Origin: Paracraurococcus sp042666655
Lineage (GTDB): Bacteria; Pseudomonadota; Alphaproteobacteria; Acetobacterales; Acetobacteraceae
DNA: 64,000 nt
Assembly: GCF_042666655.1 (NCBI RefSeq)
Contig: NZ_JBHTDE010000002.1
Location: 930,001-994,000, forward strand
Direction of reading: 5' to 3'
Shown: positions 26,532 through 35,763 of the stretch, in pieces
How positions within the stretch are numbered: position 1 is the stretch's first letter
How the letters are laid out: the number at the start of each line of letters is the position of its first letter
Notes under the pieces: model-generated
Database searches by the model: none
What the model saw: the letters and a program-made list of their open reading frames with translations, nothing else
What the model was told of the DNA's origin: nothing
Translations under genes and position numbers: made by a program

Positions 26532-28012
26532 GGCGCCGGCCAAGGGTTCTGTGCCGGCCAGGGGTCGTGCCGCGCCGCGTCGCCGTATTCGGCCAGCACG
26601 CGCTCCAGCGGCACCGCATGGTCCACATGGCCGCCGAGCCGGGCGTAAAGGTCGGCGCGCAGGGTAAACTCGATCGGCGCCACCAGCGCCGGCGTCGGCA
26701 CGTAGCCGAAGGCGCCGTCCGGCACCCGCAGCACGTCGGCCATGATGGTGATGCCGCCGCCGGGCCAGAGCGTACAGGGCGCGCCGCCGATGGTCACGCG
26801 GACCAGCGATCGCTGCACTTCCCGCGTCAGCAGCACGGGATTCTCGGTGACGCCGGCGCGGAGCGACCCGCCGGCCCCGGCCATGAAGAGAATGGAGGTC
26901 AGCGCCGGCTCGCAATTCTCGCCGATCCGCTCAACGGTCTGCACCACGGCGGGCGGCGCCTTGGCCGGCACCGGGCGCAGTGTCTCGTCGAGCTCGGCAT
27001 AGAGGAAATCCTCGCCCGTGGTGCTGGTCAGCAGCAGGCGCAGGCCGGGCCAGGCGATCTTCGGGTCGATGCTCTCGAGCACCGAGAGCGGGTCGGTGAT
27101 GTCAGTGCCGCCCCAGCCGGTGCCGGGATGCGCCACCTGGAAATACCGCCCCGGCGTGGAGCGCCGGCCGCGCACCCGGATGCCGGTCGGCGGCACGTCG
27201 AGGCACTTGCCGGCCTGATGCTCCGACAGCACGCCGGTGATGTGGTCGTCGACCACGATCACCTCGTCCACATGGCCATGCCATTGCTGGGCGAAGATGC
27301 CGATCGCGGCACTCCCGCAGCCGACCCGCATGCGGCGTTCGGGCACGCCGTTAACGATCGGCGCCGCGCCGGCCTGCAGCACGAGCTTGGCGCCGCCATC
27401 GATCGTCACCTCCACCGCCTGCTTGCCGCAGAGCTTCAGCATGGCGGCGCAGGTGACGTTGCCCTCGCGCTTGCTGCCGCCGGTCAGGTGCCGCACGCCG
27501 CCGAGGCTGAGCATCTGGCTGCCGTATTCGGCGGTGGTGACATGGCCGATCTGCTCGCCATCGACCCGCACCGCGGCGGTCTCGGCGCCCAGATGCCGGT
27601 CGGTGTCGATCTTCACCTTCAGCCCGCAATAGCTGAAGATGCCCTCGGTCACGACGGTGACGGTATCGACGCCCTCATGCCGCGAGCCGACGATGAAAGG
27701 CGCCGGCTTGTAGTCGGGATAGGTGGTGCCGGCGCCGATGGCGGTGACGAAGATCTCCTCGCGCGGCGCGAGGCCGCCGGCCCAGTCCTCGGCGCCTTCC
27801 AGGAACGGCACCGTCCCGCCGCCCGCCTCCACGGTGCGGGTCATCAGCACCAGCGGGTCGGTGCGGACCAGGGCGCCGTCCTCGTTCGCGTAGCGGCTGC
27901 AGGCCCCGGCCCGACCGGGGCGGATGCGGCAGAGCACCGGGCAGGCATCGCAGCGGACGATGCCCTCGTTGCCCTCGCGCGCGCCGAAGATCGCGGTCCG
28001 GTCGGTGCTCAT
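26528..28012 (-). CDS. hnr: 6-hydroxynicotinate reductase
   Basis: A 494-residue protein recognised as 6-hydroxynicotinate reductase, the enzyme reducing 6-hydroxynicotinate to 1,4,5,6-tetrahydro-6-oxonicotinate in the route known from Eubacterium barkeri and Azorhizobium. An N-terminal cysteine set Cys21, Cys24, Cys28 and Cys38 (CDACPVLC) is fit for an iron-sulfur cluster. The rest has long conserved blocks such as TTYPDYKPAPFIVGSRHEG, YCGLKVKID, GGVRHLTGGSKREGNVTCAAML and a thiol-rich GCGSAAIG. No signal peptide: cytoplasmic. The start at 28012 overlaps the hydroxylase stop (ATGA) and the stop overlaps UPF0280. The assignment rests on recall of family sequences plus the neighbours on both sides. 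Confidence 0.82.
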   Translation of the reverse strand: MSTDRTAIFGAREGNEGIVRCDACPVLCRIRPGRAGACSRYANEDGALVRTDPLVLMTRTVEAGGGTVPFLEGAEDWAGGLAPREEIFVTAIGAGTTYPDYKPAPFIVGSRHEGVDTVTVVTEGIFSYCGLKVKIDTDRHLGAETAAVRVDGEQIGHVTTAEYGSQMLSLGGVRHLTGGSKREGNVTCAAMLKLCGKQAVEVTIDGGAKLVLQAGAAPIVNGVPERRMRVGCGSAAIGIFAQQWHGHVDEVIVVDDHITGVLSEHQAGKCLDVPPTGIRVRGRRSTPGRYFQVAHPGTGWGGTDITDPLSVLESIDPKIAWPGLRLLLTSTTGEDFLYAELDETLRPVPAKAPPAVVQTVERIGENCEPALTSILFMAGAGGSLRAGVTENPVLLTREVQRSLVRVTIGGAPCTLWPGGGITIMADVLRVPDGAFGYVPTPALVAPIEFTLRADLYARLGGHVDHAVPLERVLAEYGDAARHDPWPAQNPWPAP

Positions 28013-30690
28013 CGTGCCATCGCCTCCAGCAGCCGGTGCGGCAGGGCAGGGACCCGGGTCACACTCACGCCCGTGGCGTCGCGGATGGCGGAGAGGATCG
28101 CCGGCGCGGTCGGCACCAGGGCCGGCTCGCCGATCCCCTTGGCGCCGTAGGGACCGAGCGGCTCGCGGTCCTCCACCAGGATGCACTCGATCGCCGGGAC
28201 GTCGCCGACGGTCGGGATCAGGTAGTCGTGCAGGTTCTCGGTCCGGCCGGGCAGGTATTCCTCCATCAAGGCGAGGCCGATCCCCTGGGCGATGCCGCCC
28301 TGGATCTGGCCCTCGACCAAGGTCGGGTTGATGGCGCGGCCGACATCATGCGCCGCGACGATGCGGGACAGGTGGACCGTGCCGAGCTCCCTGTCCACCG
28401 AAAGCGCCGCGACCTGCGCGGCGAAGCCATAGGTGGCGTAGGGGATGCCCTGGCCCTCGGCATCCAGCGGCACGGTTGGCGGGTCGAAGCGGCCGATGCC
28501 CTCCAGCGGCGCCTCAAGCGCCAGCGGGCGCCCGTCGACCAGCAGCGTGCCGCCGCGTAGCGCCAGCCGCGCCTCCGGCCCCGCATTGGCGCGCAGCAGG
28601 ATCGCATCGCGCAGCGCCGCGCCCGCCGCCTGCGCCGCGCGGCCGCTGACGAAGGTCTGGCGGGAGGCGCTGGTCTTGCCGGCATCGGCGGTCAGGTCGG
28701 TATCGCCCAGCACAAGGCGGAAATCGGCCACCGGCAATCCCAGCGCATCGGCGGCGATCTGCAGCAGCACGGTGGTGCTGCCCTGGCCGATATCGACGGC
28801 GCCGTTGTGGAAGACCGGCCCCTCCGGGGCCAACGTCACCCGCATGGTCGATGGGTTGGACATGCCGGTATTGCCGATGCCGTACCACATGCAGGCGATG
28901 CCTACGCCTTGCCGCCGGGGGCCGCCGCGGGCATTCGCCGCCGTGGCCTCTTCCCGCAGCGCCCGCCAGCGCGGCCGCAGCGCCTCCAGGCAGGCGACCA
29001 GGCCGACCGAATGTTCCATCACCTGGCCGGTCGCCGTCGTGTCGCCGACGCGCAGCGCGTTCAGCACCCGGAATTCCAGCCGGTCCAGCCCAGCCGCATC
29101 GGCCAGCCGGTCCCACAGCGCTTCCTGCGCGATCGCCGCCTGCGGCACGCCGAAGCCGCGGAAGGCGCCGGAGGGCGGGTTGTTGGTGAGGATCGCGCGC
29201 GCCCGCGCCGCCACCGCCGGCACCCGGTAGGGCCCCATGCAATGCACCGGCACCCGGCCGGCAACGGTCGGGCCCCAGCTTGCATAGGCCCCGGTGTCGA
29301 AGACGCCCTCGAAGGCGAGGCCGGTCAGCCGCCCGGCCGCATCGCAGCCGGCCCGCGCGGCGATGCGGGCGGGGTGGCGCTTGGTGCTGGCGGCCATGCT
29401 CTCCGGCCGCGGCAGCACCGCCCGCACCGGCCGGCGCAGCAGCCAGGCGGCGATGGCCAGCATCGGCTGGATCGAGACGTCGAGCTTGCCGCCGAAGCCG
29501 CCGCCACAGGCGGAGGGGATGATCCGCACATCCGCCTGCGGGATGCCGAGCACGCCCGCCACCTCCTCGAGGTCCATGTACGGCGCCTGAGTGCAGGCGA
29601 AGACCTCCATCCGATCGCCGACACGCTGCGCCCAGCCGGCCTCGGGCTCGATATAGGCGTGCTCCACGAAGCCGGTCTCTATGCCGATCTCCGCGACATG
29701 CGCGCTGCCGGCCAGCGCGGCCTCCGCATTGCCGGAGACGACGCGGCCGCTGGTCAGGACGTTGTCCGGCCAGCGCGCGTGCAGCGCGTCGCCGCCCGCC
29801 AGCGTCACCGGCGCCAGTTCCTCGAAGGCGATCGGCAATTCGTCCAGGCGGATCGCCTCCAGCGTCGGCCGGTCGCCGACCAGGGCGCAGACCACGTCGC
29901 CGCGGTAGCGCAGCTCGCCGGTAGAGAAGACCGGCTGGTCCTTGATGTCCGGATAGATGCCGAAGCCGTTCCGCCCGGGCACGTCGGCCGCGGTCAGCAC
30001 CCGCACCAGGCCGGGATGCCGCGCCAGGACCGGCGCCCAGTCGCCGAAGGTGAAACGGGCGCGCGCATGGGGGCTGCGCACTGCGCGCAGCCAGAGCGCA
30101 TCGGCCGGCGCCGCATCGGCGCCGAACAGGTCGGCGCCGCAGAGCTTGGCCGCGCCATCCGCCCGCGGCATGCGGGCGCCGACCGCCGCGCCGGCGGCGG
30201 GCAGCGGCGCCGCAGGCGCATCGCCGAGGAAGGCATGCGCATCCAACACCGCGTCGAGGATCTTGCGGTAGCCGGTGCAGCGGCAGAGCACGCCGCCCAG
30301 CGCGGCCATCGCCTGGGCCTCGTCCGGCTGCGGCGTCGCCGCCAGCAATTCGCTCGCCGCCAGCAGCATGCCCGGCGAGCAGATGCCGCACTGCGCCGCG
30401 CCGTGGTGCAGGAAGGCGCGCTGCAACGCGGCGCCCATCGGCGTCGCCGCCAGGCCTTCGATCGTGGTCACGCTGCGGCCCGCCGCCTGCGCCAGCGGCA
30501 CCAGGCAGGCGCAGGCCTGGGCGCCGTCGAGCAGCACGGTGCAGGCGCCGCAATCGCCGGCGTCGCACCCGACCTTGGTGCCGGTCAGGCCGAGCTGGTC
30601 GCGCAGCGCGCTGCTCAGCCGCGTGGCGGGCGGTGCCGCGACCGCCTGGGCGGCGCCGTTCACCGTCAGCAGGATCGCCTGGGCGGTCAT
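28009..30690 (-). CDS. Molybdenum hydroxylase, fused 2Fe-2S and molybdopterin subunits (probable nicotinate dehydrogenase)
   Basis: An 893-residue xanthine-dehydrogenase-family protein. Residues 1-155 are the 2Fe-2S part: Cys42, 47, 50, 62 for the plant-type cluster and Cys101, 104, 136, 138 (CGICSPGM, CRCTGYRKI) for the second. The molybdopterin part runs from about 170 to the end, with ACGGGFGGKLD, TKRHPARIAAR, the FRGFGVPQ loop, QGSTTVL and the catalytic-glutamate motif GAKGIGEPAL near the C-terminus. It hydroxylates an N-heteroaromatic ring with water; with the reductase and enamidase next to it, nicotinate to 6-hydroxynicotinate is the likely step. The start at 30690 overlaps the FAD-subunit stop (ATGA). 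FAD is supplied by that separate subunit. Confidence 0.88.
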   Translation of the reverse strand: MTAQAILLTVNGAAQAVAAPPATRLSSALRDQLGLTGTKVGCDAGDCGACTVLLDGAQACACLVPLAQAAGRSVTTIEGLAATPMGAALQRAFLHHGAAQCGICSPGMLLAASELLAATPQPDEAQAMAALGGVLCRCTGYRKILDAVLDAHAFLGDAPAAPLPAAGAAVGARMPRADGAAKLCGADLFGADAAPADALWLRAVRSPHARARFTFGDWAPVLARHPGLVRVLTAADVPGRNGFGIYPDIKDQPVFSTGELRYRGDVVCALVGDRPTLEAIRLDELPIAFEELAPVTLAGGDALHARWPDNVLTSGRVVSGNAEAALAGSAHVAEIGIETGFVEHAYIEPEAGWAQRVGDRMEVFACTQAPYMDLEEVAGVLGIPQADVRIIPSACGGGFGGKLDVSIQPMLAIAAWLLRRPVRAVLPRPESMAASTKRHPARIAARAGCDAAGRLTGLAFEGVFDTGAYASWGPTVAGRVPVHCMGPYRVPAVAARARAILTNNPPSGAFRGFGVPQAAIAQEALWDRLADAAGLDRLEFRVLNALRVGDTTATGQVMEHSVGLVACLEALRPRWRALREEATAANARGGPRRQGVGIACMWYGIGNTGMSNPSTMRVTLAPEGPVFHNGAVDIGQGSTTVLLQIAADALGLPVADFRLVLGDTDLTADAGKTSASRQTFVSGRAAQAAGAALRDAILLRANAGPEARLALRGGTLLVDGRPLALEAPLEGIGRFDPPTVPLDAEGQGIPYATYGFAAQVAALSVDRELGTVHLSRIVAAHDVGRAINPTLVEGQIQGGIAQGIGLALMEEYLPGRTENLHDYLIPTVGDVPAIECILVEDREPLGPYGAKGIGEPALVPTAPAILSAIRDATGVSVTRVPALPHRLLEAMAR

Positions 30691-31550
30691 GCCGCGCGCG
30701 CCTCGGCCGGGGGAGCCAGGGCGCGGCGCAGCAGCACCAGCGCCGCCTGGCGGCGATAGGCGGCCGTGGCGCGGATGTCGTCGATCGGCGTGAGCGCCGC
30801 CAAGTGCGCCGCGGCCGGGATGCTGGCGGCCGCCGCCAGCGGCAGGCCGGCCAGCGCCGCCTCCAGCCCCGGCAGCCGCTGTGCCACGGCCGAGCAGGCG
30901 CCGACGGCGATGCGGGCGCGGGCGATGCGGCCTGCCTCGACCTCGATCACCGCGACGACCATGACGATCGAGATCACCAGATAGGTCCGGGCGCCCAGCT
31001 TCTCGAACCGCGCCACCGACCCAGGCGCCGCCTTCGGCACCAGCACCGCGGTGGCGATCTCGCCCGGCGCCAGCGCGGTCTGCCGGTTGCCCCGGAGGAA
31101 GTCGCCGAGGGCCAGCCGCCGCACCCCGCCGAGGCAGGCCAGCTCGATCTCCGCATCCAGCGCCAGCAGCGGCGGCACGCCATCCGCGGCGGGGGAGGCG
31201 TTGCAGAGATTGCCGACCAGCGTCCCCCGGTTCTGCACCTGCGCCCCGCCGACCTGGCGCGCCGCCTGGCGCAGCGCGTCGAACCAGGGCGGCAGCGCGG
31301 CATCCCGCAGCGCCGCCCAGGTGACCAGGGCACCGATGCGGTGGTGGTCGCCGCGATCCTCGATCCCGGCCAGCTCCGGCAGCGCCGAGAGGTCGAGTAA
31401 CGGGCGGTCCACCGGACGCATCCAGGCCTCGGCCGCCGCGCGGGCCGGGTAGATGTCGGTCCCGCCGGCCAGCAGCAGCGGTGGCTCGGGCGCCTCGGCC
31501 AGCAGGGCCAGGGCCTCGGTCAGGCGCGTCGGTCGGCGATAGGCGGTCAT
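30687..31550 (-). CDS. Molybdenum hydroxylase FAD-binding subunit
   Basis: A 287-residue FAD subunit of the xanthine dehydrogenase family. The N-terminal FAD site is PPLLLAGGTDIYP (about residues 23-35) and the second contact is NRGTLVGNLCNASPAADGVP. A C-terminal CO-dehydrogenase-type domain follows. It passes electrons from the iron-sulfur clusters of the next gene's product to an acceptor. The start at 31550 has GGAG 6 bp upstream and is the first gene of the operon FAD subunit, Fe-S/Mo subunit, reductase, UPF0280, all joined by 4-bp overlaps. The residues LVISIVMVVAVIEVE form an unusually hydrophobic strand but not a membrane segment. Confidence 0.88.
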   Translation of the reverse strand: MTAYRRPTRLTEALALLAEAPEPPLLLAGGTDIYPARAAAEAWMRPVDRPLLDLSALPELAGIEDRGDHHRIGALVTWAALRDAALPPWFDALRQAARQVGGAQVQNRGTLVGNLCNASPAADGVPPLLALDAEIELACLGGVRRLALGDFLRGNRQTALAPGEIATAVLVPKAAPGSVARFEKLGARTYLVISIVMVVAVIEVEAGRIARARIAVGACSAVAQRLPGLEAALAGLPLAAAASIPAAAHLAALTPIDDIRATAAYRRQAALVLLRRALAPPAEARAA

Positions 31551-31687
31551 GTTGCTCCGGGATCGTCCAACCGGCGCCGCCGCGCGGCACCTTCGGTCCG
31601 GGTGTAGCAAACCACGGGCCGGGGCGCCGGACTATCCTCGCGCGCGGCCGCTCGCTAGGCTCCGCCCCGCGTGGCGGAGGTTCGGCG
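31551..31687. promoter_or_regulatory. Divergent promoter region of the nicotinate genes
   Basis: A 137-bp gap separates the leftward hydroxylase operon from the rightward enamidase gene, so it must hold both promoters and any shared operator. I see no strong sigma-70 boxes. GGAGG at 31676-31680 serves the enamidase start. No regulator gene is adjacent. Confidence 0.4.
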
Positions 31688-32887
31688 ATGGCGGTGGAGC
31701 AGGCGGCGGGACCCGCGAAGGGCCGGACCCTGGTGCGGAACATCGGCCTGCTGCTCTCGGGCGACCTGGCCCTGCCGCTGCTGGAGGCCGACGGCATCCT
31801 GATCGAGGACGGGAAGATCGCCGCCATCGGCCGCGGCGCCGACCTCGCCGGCCGCGGCCCGGTCGACGGCGTCATCGACGCACATGGCTGCGCCGTCTCG
31901 CCCGGCCTGGTCGACAGCCATGTCCACCCGGTCTTCGGCGACTGGACTCCGCGGCAAAACCAGATCGGCTGGGTCGAGAGCTTCCTCAACGGTGGCGTCA
32001 CCACGATGATCTCGGCCGGCGAGGTCCACCTGCCCGGCCGGCCGAAAGACATCGTCGGGCTCAAGGCTTTGGCCATCACCGCGCAGCGCGCCTTCTTCAA
32101 TGCCCGTCCGGCCGGGGTGAAGGTGCTGGCCGGTGCCCCGGTGCTCGAGTTGGGCATGGAGGAGCACGACTTCGCCGAACTCGCCGCCGCCGGGGTCACC
32201 CTGCTCGGCGAGGTCGGGCTCGGCAGCGTCAAGACCGGCTACCAGGCGCGGGAGATGGTCGCCTGGGCGCGGAAATACGGTATCCAGAGCACCATCCACA
32301 CTGGCGGCCCCTCGGTTCCCGGCAGCAGCATGATCGACCGCGACACGGTGCTGGAGGCGGATGCCGACATCATCGGCCATATCAACGGCGGCCATACCAG
32401 CCTGCCCGAGGCGCATGTCTGCGAGCTCTGCGAGCGCTCCTCCCGCGCCATCGAGCTGGTCCACAACGGCAACGAGCGGGTGGCGATCGCGGCGGTCCAG
32501 GCGGCGCGCGACCTCGGCCAGCTGCACCGGGTCATCCTCGGCACCGACAGCCCGGCAGGGTCGGGCGTGCAGCCGCTGGGCATCCTGCGGATGATCGCGT
32601 TGCTGTCGTCGCTCGGCGGCATCCCGGCGGCGCAGGCCTTCGCCCTGGCGACCGGCAATACCGCGCGCATCCGCGGCCTCGATGCCGGGCTGATCGAGAT
32701 CGGCCGCGCCGCCGACCTGGTGTTCCTCGACCGCGCCCAGCACAGCGCAGGGCGGGACATGCTGCACAGCCTGGAGCTGGGCGACCTGCCCGGCATCGGC
32801 GGGGTGATGATCGACGGGGCGATGCGTTGCGGCCGCAGCCGCAACACCCCGCCGGCCGAGCGGGTGCCCGAGGTGCCGGGTCACTGA
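31688..32887 (+). CDS. ena: Enamidase (amidohydrolase family)
   Basis: A 399-residue amidohydrolase matching enamidase, which opens 1,4,5,6-tetrahydro-6-oxonicotinate to 2-formylglutarate and ammonia. Metal-site candidates are His78-x-His80 (DSHVHP), Glu175 (LGEVGLG), His204 (IHTGG), His231 (GHINGGH) and Asp287 (GTDSPAG). Conserved stretches I recall from the Eubacterium barkeri enzyme include GGVTTMISAG, PGRPKD, ARPAGVKV and SRNTPPA near the C-terminus. No signal peptide, so cytoplasmic. The ATG at 31688 has GGAGG 7 bp upstream. It is divergent from the hydroxylase operon and completes the first three steps of reductive nicotinate breakdown. Confidence 0.85.
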   Translation: MAVEQAAGPAKGRTLVRNIGLLLSGDLALPLLEADGILIEDGKIAAIGRGADLAGRGPVDGVIDAHGCAVSPGLVDSHVHPVFGDWTPRQNQIGWVESFLNGGVTTMISAGEVHLPGRPKDIVGLKALAITAQRAFFNARPAGVKVLAGAPVLELGMEEHDFAELAAAGVTLLGEVGLGSVKTGYQAREMVAWARKYGIQSTIHTGGPSVPGSSMIDRDTVLEADADIIGHINGGHTSLPEAHVCELCERSSRAIELVHNGNERVAIAAVQAARDLGQLHRVILGTDSPAGSGVQPLGILRMIALLSSLGGIPAAQAFALATGNTARIRGLDAGLIEIGRAADLVFLDRAQHSAGRDMLHSLELGDLPGIGGVMIDGAMRCGRSRNTPPAERVPEVPGH

Positions 32888-32938
32888 CCCAGGCCGCCGA
32901 CGCCCGGGACGACGCCCAGGCGCCCTGGTCCGGTCTGA

Positions 32939-33250
32939 ATCCGCGAGATGCGGGCGGCGATCCTCGCCTTGGGCGGGCGCTTCCCCTGTGATGCCGGCTC
33001 GAAGTACTTCCAAAGGGGCTGGAACAACGACCTCCGGCCTTGCGGGGACCGGAACACGCCGCTGCCTTCCGTGTGGGACCTCACGCCGAAGAAGATGCTG
33101 CGGCACGCATGCCGAGCCTGCACCACTGACTGCTGGAGCGATGCCAGCATCACGCTGCATTTCCCGGTCGCCATCGGCGATGCCTTCGCCCAGGTGGCGA
33201 GGGCCAGGCCCGTGGCTGACTTCAGGGCGCCGGCCGCTCGGCGCATCCCG
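32939..33250 (+). pseudogene. Possible remnant of a radical-SAM/SPASM-like protein C-terminus
   Basis: The 462-bp gap between the enamidase and the DUF1185 gene is open in one frame after a stop at 32936. The frame reads a protein-like segment with SKYFQRGWNNDLRPCGD, then LPSVWDL, HACRACTTDCWSD and HFPVAIGDAF. The cysteine pattern C...CxxCxxxC and the surrounding residues resemble the C-terminal auxiliary-cluster region of radical-SAM/SPASM proteins. No start codon or upstream catalytic domain exists, so this would be a decayed 3' fragment. The frame is continuous with the DUF1185 gene but that gene has its own start at 33350. Low confidence; it could be chance. Confidence 0.3.
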
Positions 33251-33349
33251 GGCCCGATCGGTGCCATCGCCGGGCATGGCAGCCGGCTGTCCCGTCTGGC
33301 GGGGGCGAGCCGACCGGGGCAATCTGCACCCTTCGATAGGACTGCCTCC

Positions 33350-33934
33350 ATGCCCGCCATCATCCGCAAGCTGGTCACCATCCTCGACGAGACGCGGCGC
33401 GAGATGCGCCGCGACCTTGCCATCCCGATCCGTCGGGTTGTCTGCTGCGCGGTGATCGAGAACCCCTTCGCCAGCCGCTACACGGAGGACCTGTCGGAGC
33501 TGATCGCCCAGGGCGAGGAACTCGGTGCGTTGCTGGCGGCGCGCGCGATCGCCGTCCTGGGCATCCCCGGTGACCAGGTGCAGAGCTTCGGCAAGGCCGC
33601 GGTGGTCGGCGAGGCCGGGGAGCTGGAACATGCCGCGGCACTCTTACATCCCAGGATGGGCGCGCCGGTGCGGTCGGCGTTGGGGAAGGGGCCGGCGCTA
33701 ATCCCCTCTGCCAAGAAGTCGGGCGGACCGGGGACGGGCATCGACGTGCCGCTGGGCCACAAGGATGCCGCCTTCGTGCGCAGCCATTTCGACGCGATCG
33801 AGGCGCGGGTGCCGGACGCGCCGCGGGCCAACGAGATCCTGGTCTGCCTGGCACTGACCACCGGTGGCCGTCCGTTGCCGCGCATCGGCGGGCTGACCCA
33901 TGCCGAGGCCGAAGGGCGCGACGGGCTGCGCTGA
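33350..33934 (+). CDS. Amino acid synthesis family protein (DUF1185)
   Basis: A 194-residue member of the DUF1185 family (Pfam name AA_synth). It begins IIRKLVTILDETRREM and carries the conserved CCAVIENPFASRYTEDLSELI, SFGKAAVVGEAGELEHAAALLHP, and IPSAKKSGGPGTGIDVPLGHKDAAFVRSHFD blocks. The function is not known despite the family name; members are commonly seen beside catabolic genes and Liv-type transporters, as here. The ATG at 33350 directly precedes the family's usual N-terminus. It lies 247 bp before the second Liv operon on the same strand and 462 bp after the enamidase gene. Confidence 0.85.
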   Translation: MPAIIRKLVTILDETRREMRRDLAIPIRRVVCCAVIENPFASRYTEDLSELIAQGEELGALLAARAIAVLGIPGDQVQSFGKAAVVGEAGELEHAAALLHPRMGAPVRSALGKGPALIPSAKKSGGPGTGIDVPLGHKDAAFVRSHFDAIEARVPDAPRANEILVCLALTTGGRPLPRIGGLTHAEAEGRDGLR

Positions 33935-33982
33935 GCGGCAGGTTCCGGCCCGCCCGCACCATGGTGAATCCCGCGGCCTCCC

Positions 33983-34011
33983 TTGCATTGCGGGCGATAG
34001 ACGGCCATACC
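33983..34011 (+). promoter_or_regulatory. Weak sigma-70-like promoter candidate before the second Liv operon
   Basis: In the 247-bp gap before the GTG at 34182, TTGCAT (33983-33988) and CATACC (34006-34011) are separated by 17 bp. The -10 box is poor. The rest of the gap holds nothing I can name except the ribosome site GGGGAG before the GTG. Confidence 0.22.
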
Positions 34012-34181
34012 TTGCCGCAACGACGGACGGTGTTACGCACTCCTGCCGCGCCAGTATGGCGCCGGGGTAGCGGGCACGCCAGAAACCGCCCAACCGCAGT
34101 CCGGTGATCATGGCCGCCCAGGTGTCGCACCTGTGGCCTATGGCCCGGAAGGCACGAGGCTGAACGGGGAGAACGATCCGG

Positions 34182-34957
34182 GTGTCAGACATCATCCTGG
34201 AGACCGAGGGGCTGACCAAGGAGTTCATGGGCTTCGTCGCGGTCGGCGATGTTTCCCTGAAGGTCCGGCGTGGCAGCATCCATGGCGTGATCGGCCCGAA
34301 CGGGGCCGGCAAGACCACCTGCTTCAACCTGCTGACGAAGTTCCTGCAGCCGACGCGCGGCACCATCAAGTATGACGGCCGGGACATCACCAGGCTGAAG
34401 CCGGCCGAGGTCGCGCGGCTCGGACTGGTGCGCAGCTTCCAGATCTCGGCGGTCTTCCCGCATCTGACCGTGCTGGAGAACGTGCGGGTGGCGCTGCAGC
34501 GCCAGCGCGGCGGCAGCTTCGACTTCTGGCGATCCGACTCGCTGCTGCGGCAATACGACGACCGCGCCATGGCGCTGCTCGCCGATGTCGGCCTGGGCGG
34601 ATACGAGCACCTGGCAGCGGGCGAGCTGCCCTATGGCCGCAAGCGCGCGCTCGAGATCGCCACCACCCTGGCGATGGAGCCGCAGATGATGCTGCTCGAC
34701 GAGCCCACGGCGGGCATGGCGCATGAGGACGTGGATCGAATCGTGGCCTTGGTGAAGCGCGTCGCGGTCGGCCGCACCGTGCTGCTGGTGGAGCACAACC
34801 TGAAGGTTGTCTCCGGCCTCTGCGACACCATCACCGTGCTGGCACGTGGTTCCGTCCTGGCGGAGGGCGACTACCAGGCCGTGGCGAAGAACCCGGATGT
34901 CGTCGCTGCCTACCTGGGCAGCGAGGCGCATACCGTGACCGACGGAGTGCCGGTTTG

Positions 34958-34958
<1 letters not shown>
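34182..34958 (+). CDS. livG: ABC transporter ATP-binding protein, LivG type
   Basis: A 258-residue ATPase with Walker A GPNGAGKTT, signature region LPYGRKRALEIA, Walker B MLLDEPTAGMAHED and the switch VEHNLKVVSGLCDTITVL. These are LivG features. It starts at a GTG with GGGGAG upstream and is the first gene of a nine-gene operon: two ATPases, five binding proteins, two permeases. Unusually, the ATPases stand first. The stop overlaps the LivF start by one base (TGATG). Confidence 0.92.
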
Positions 34959-35698
<740 letters not shown>

Positions 35699-35763
35699 AT
35701 GGGGCGTCCGCGGGCTTGAACGATGCCGCCAAAAGAAGCGGCGCGATCGGGGAGAGAGGGAAG

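Noticed and set aside
30691..32232. N-terminal extension of the molybdenum hydroxylase to about 1400 residues
   Set aside because: The extension would overlap the FAD-subunit gene, the divergent promoter and the enamidase gene. The ATG at 30690 sits exactly at the conserved Fe-S domain start and overlaps the FAD-subunit stop by 4 bp.
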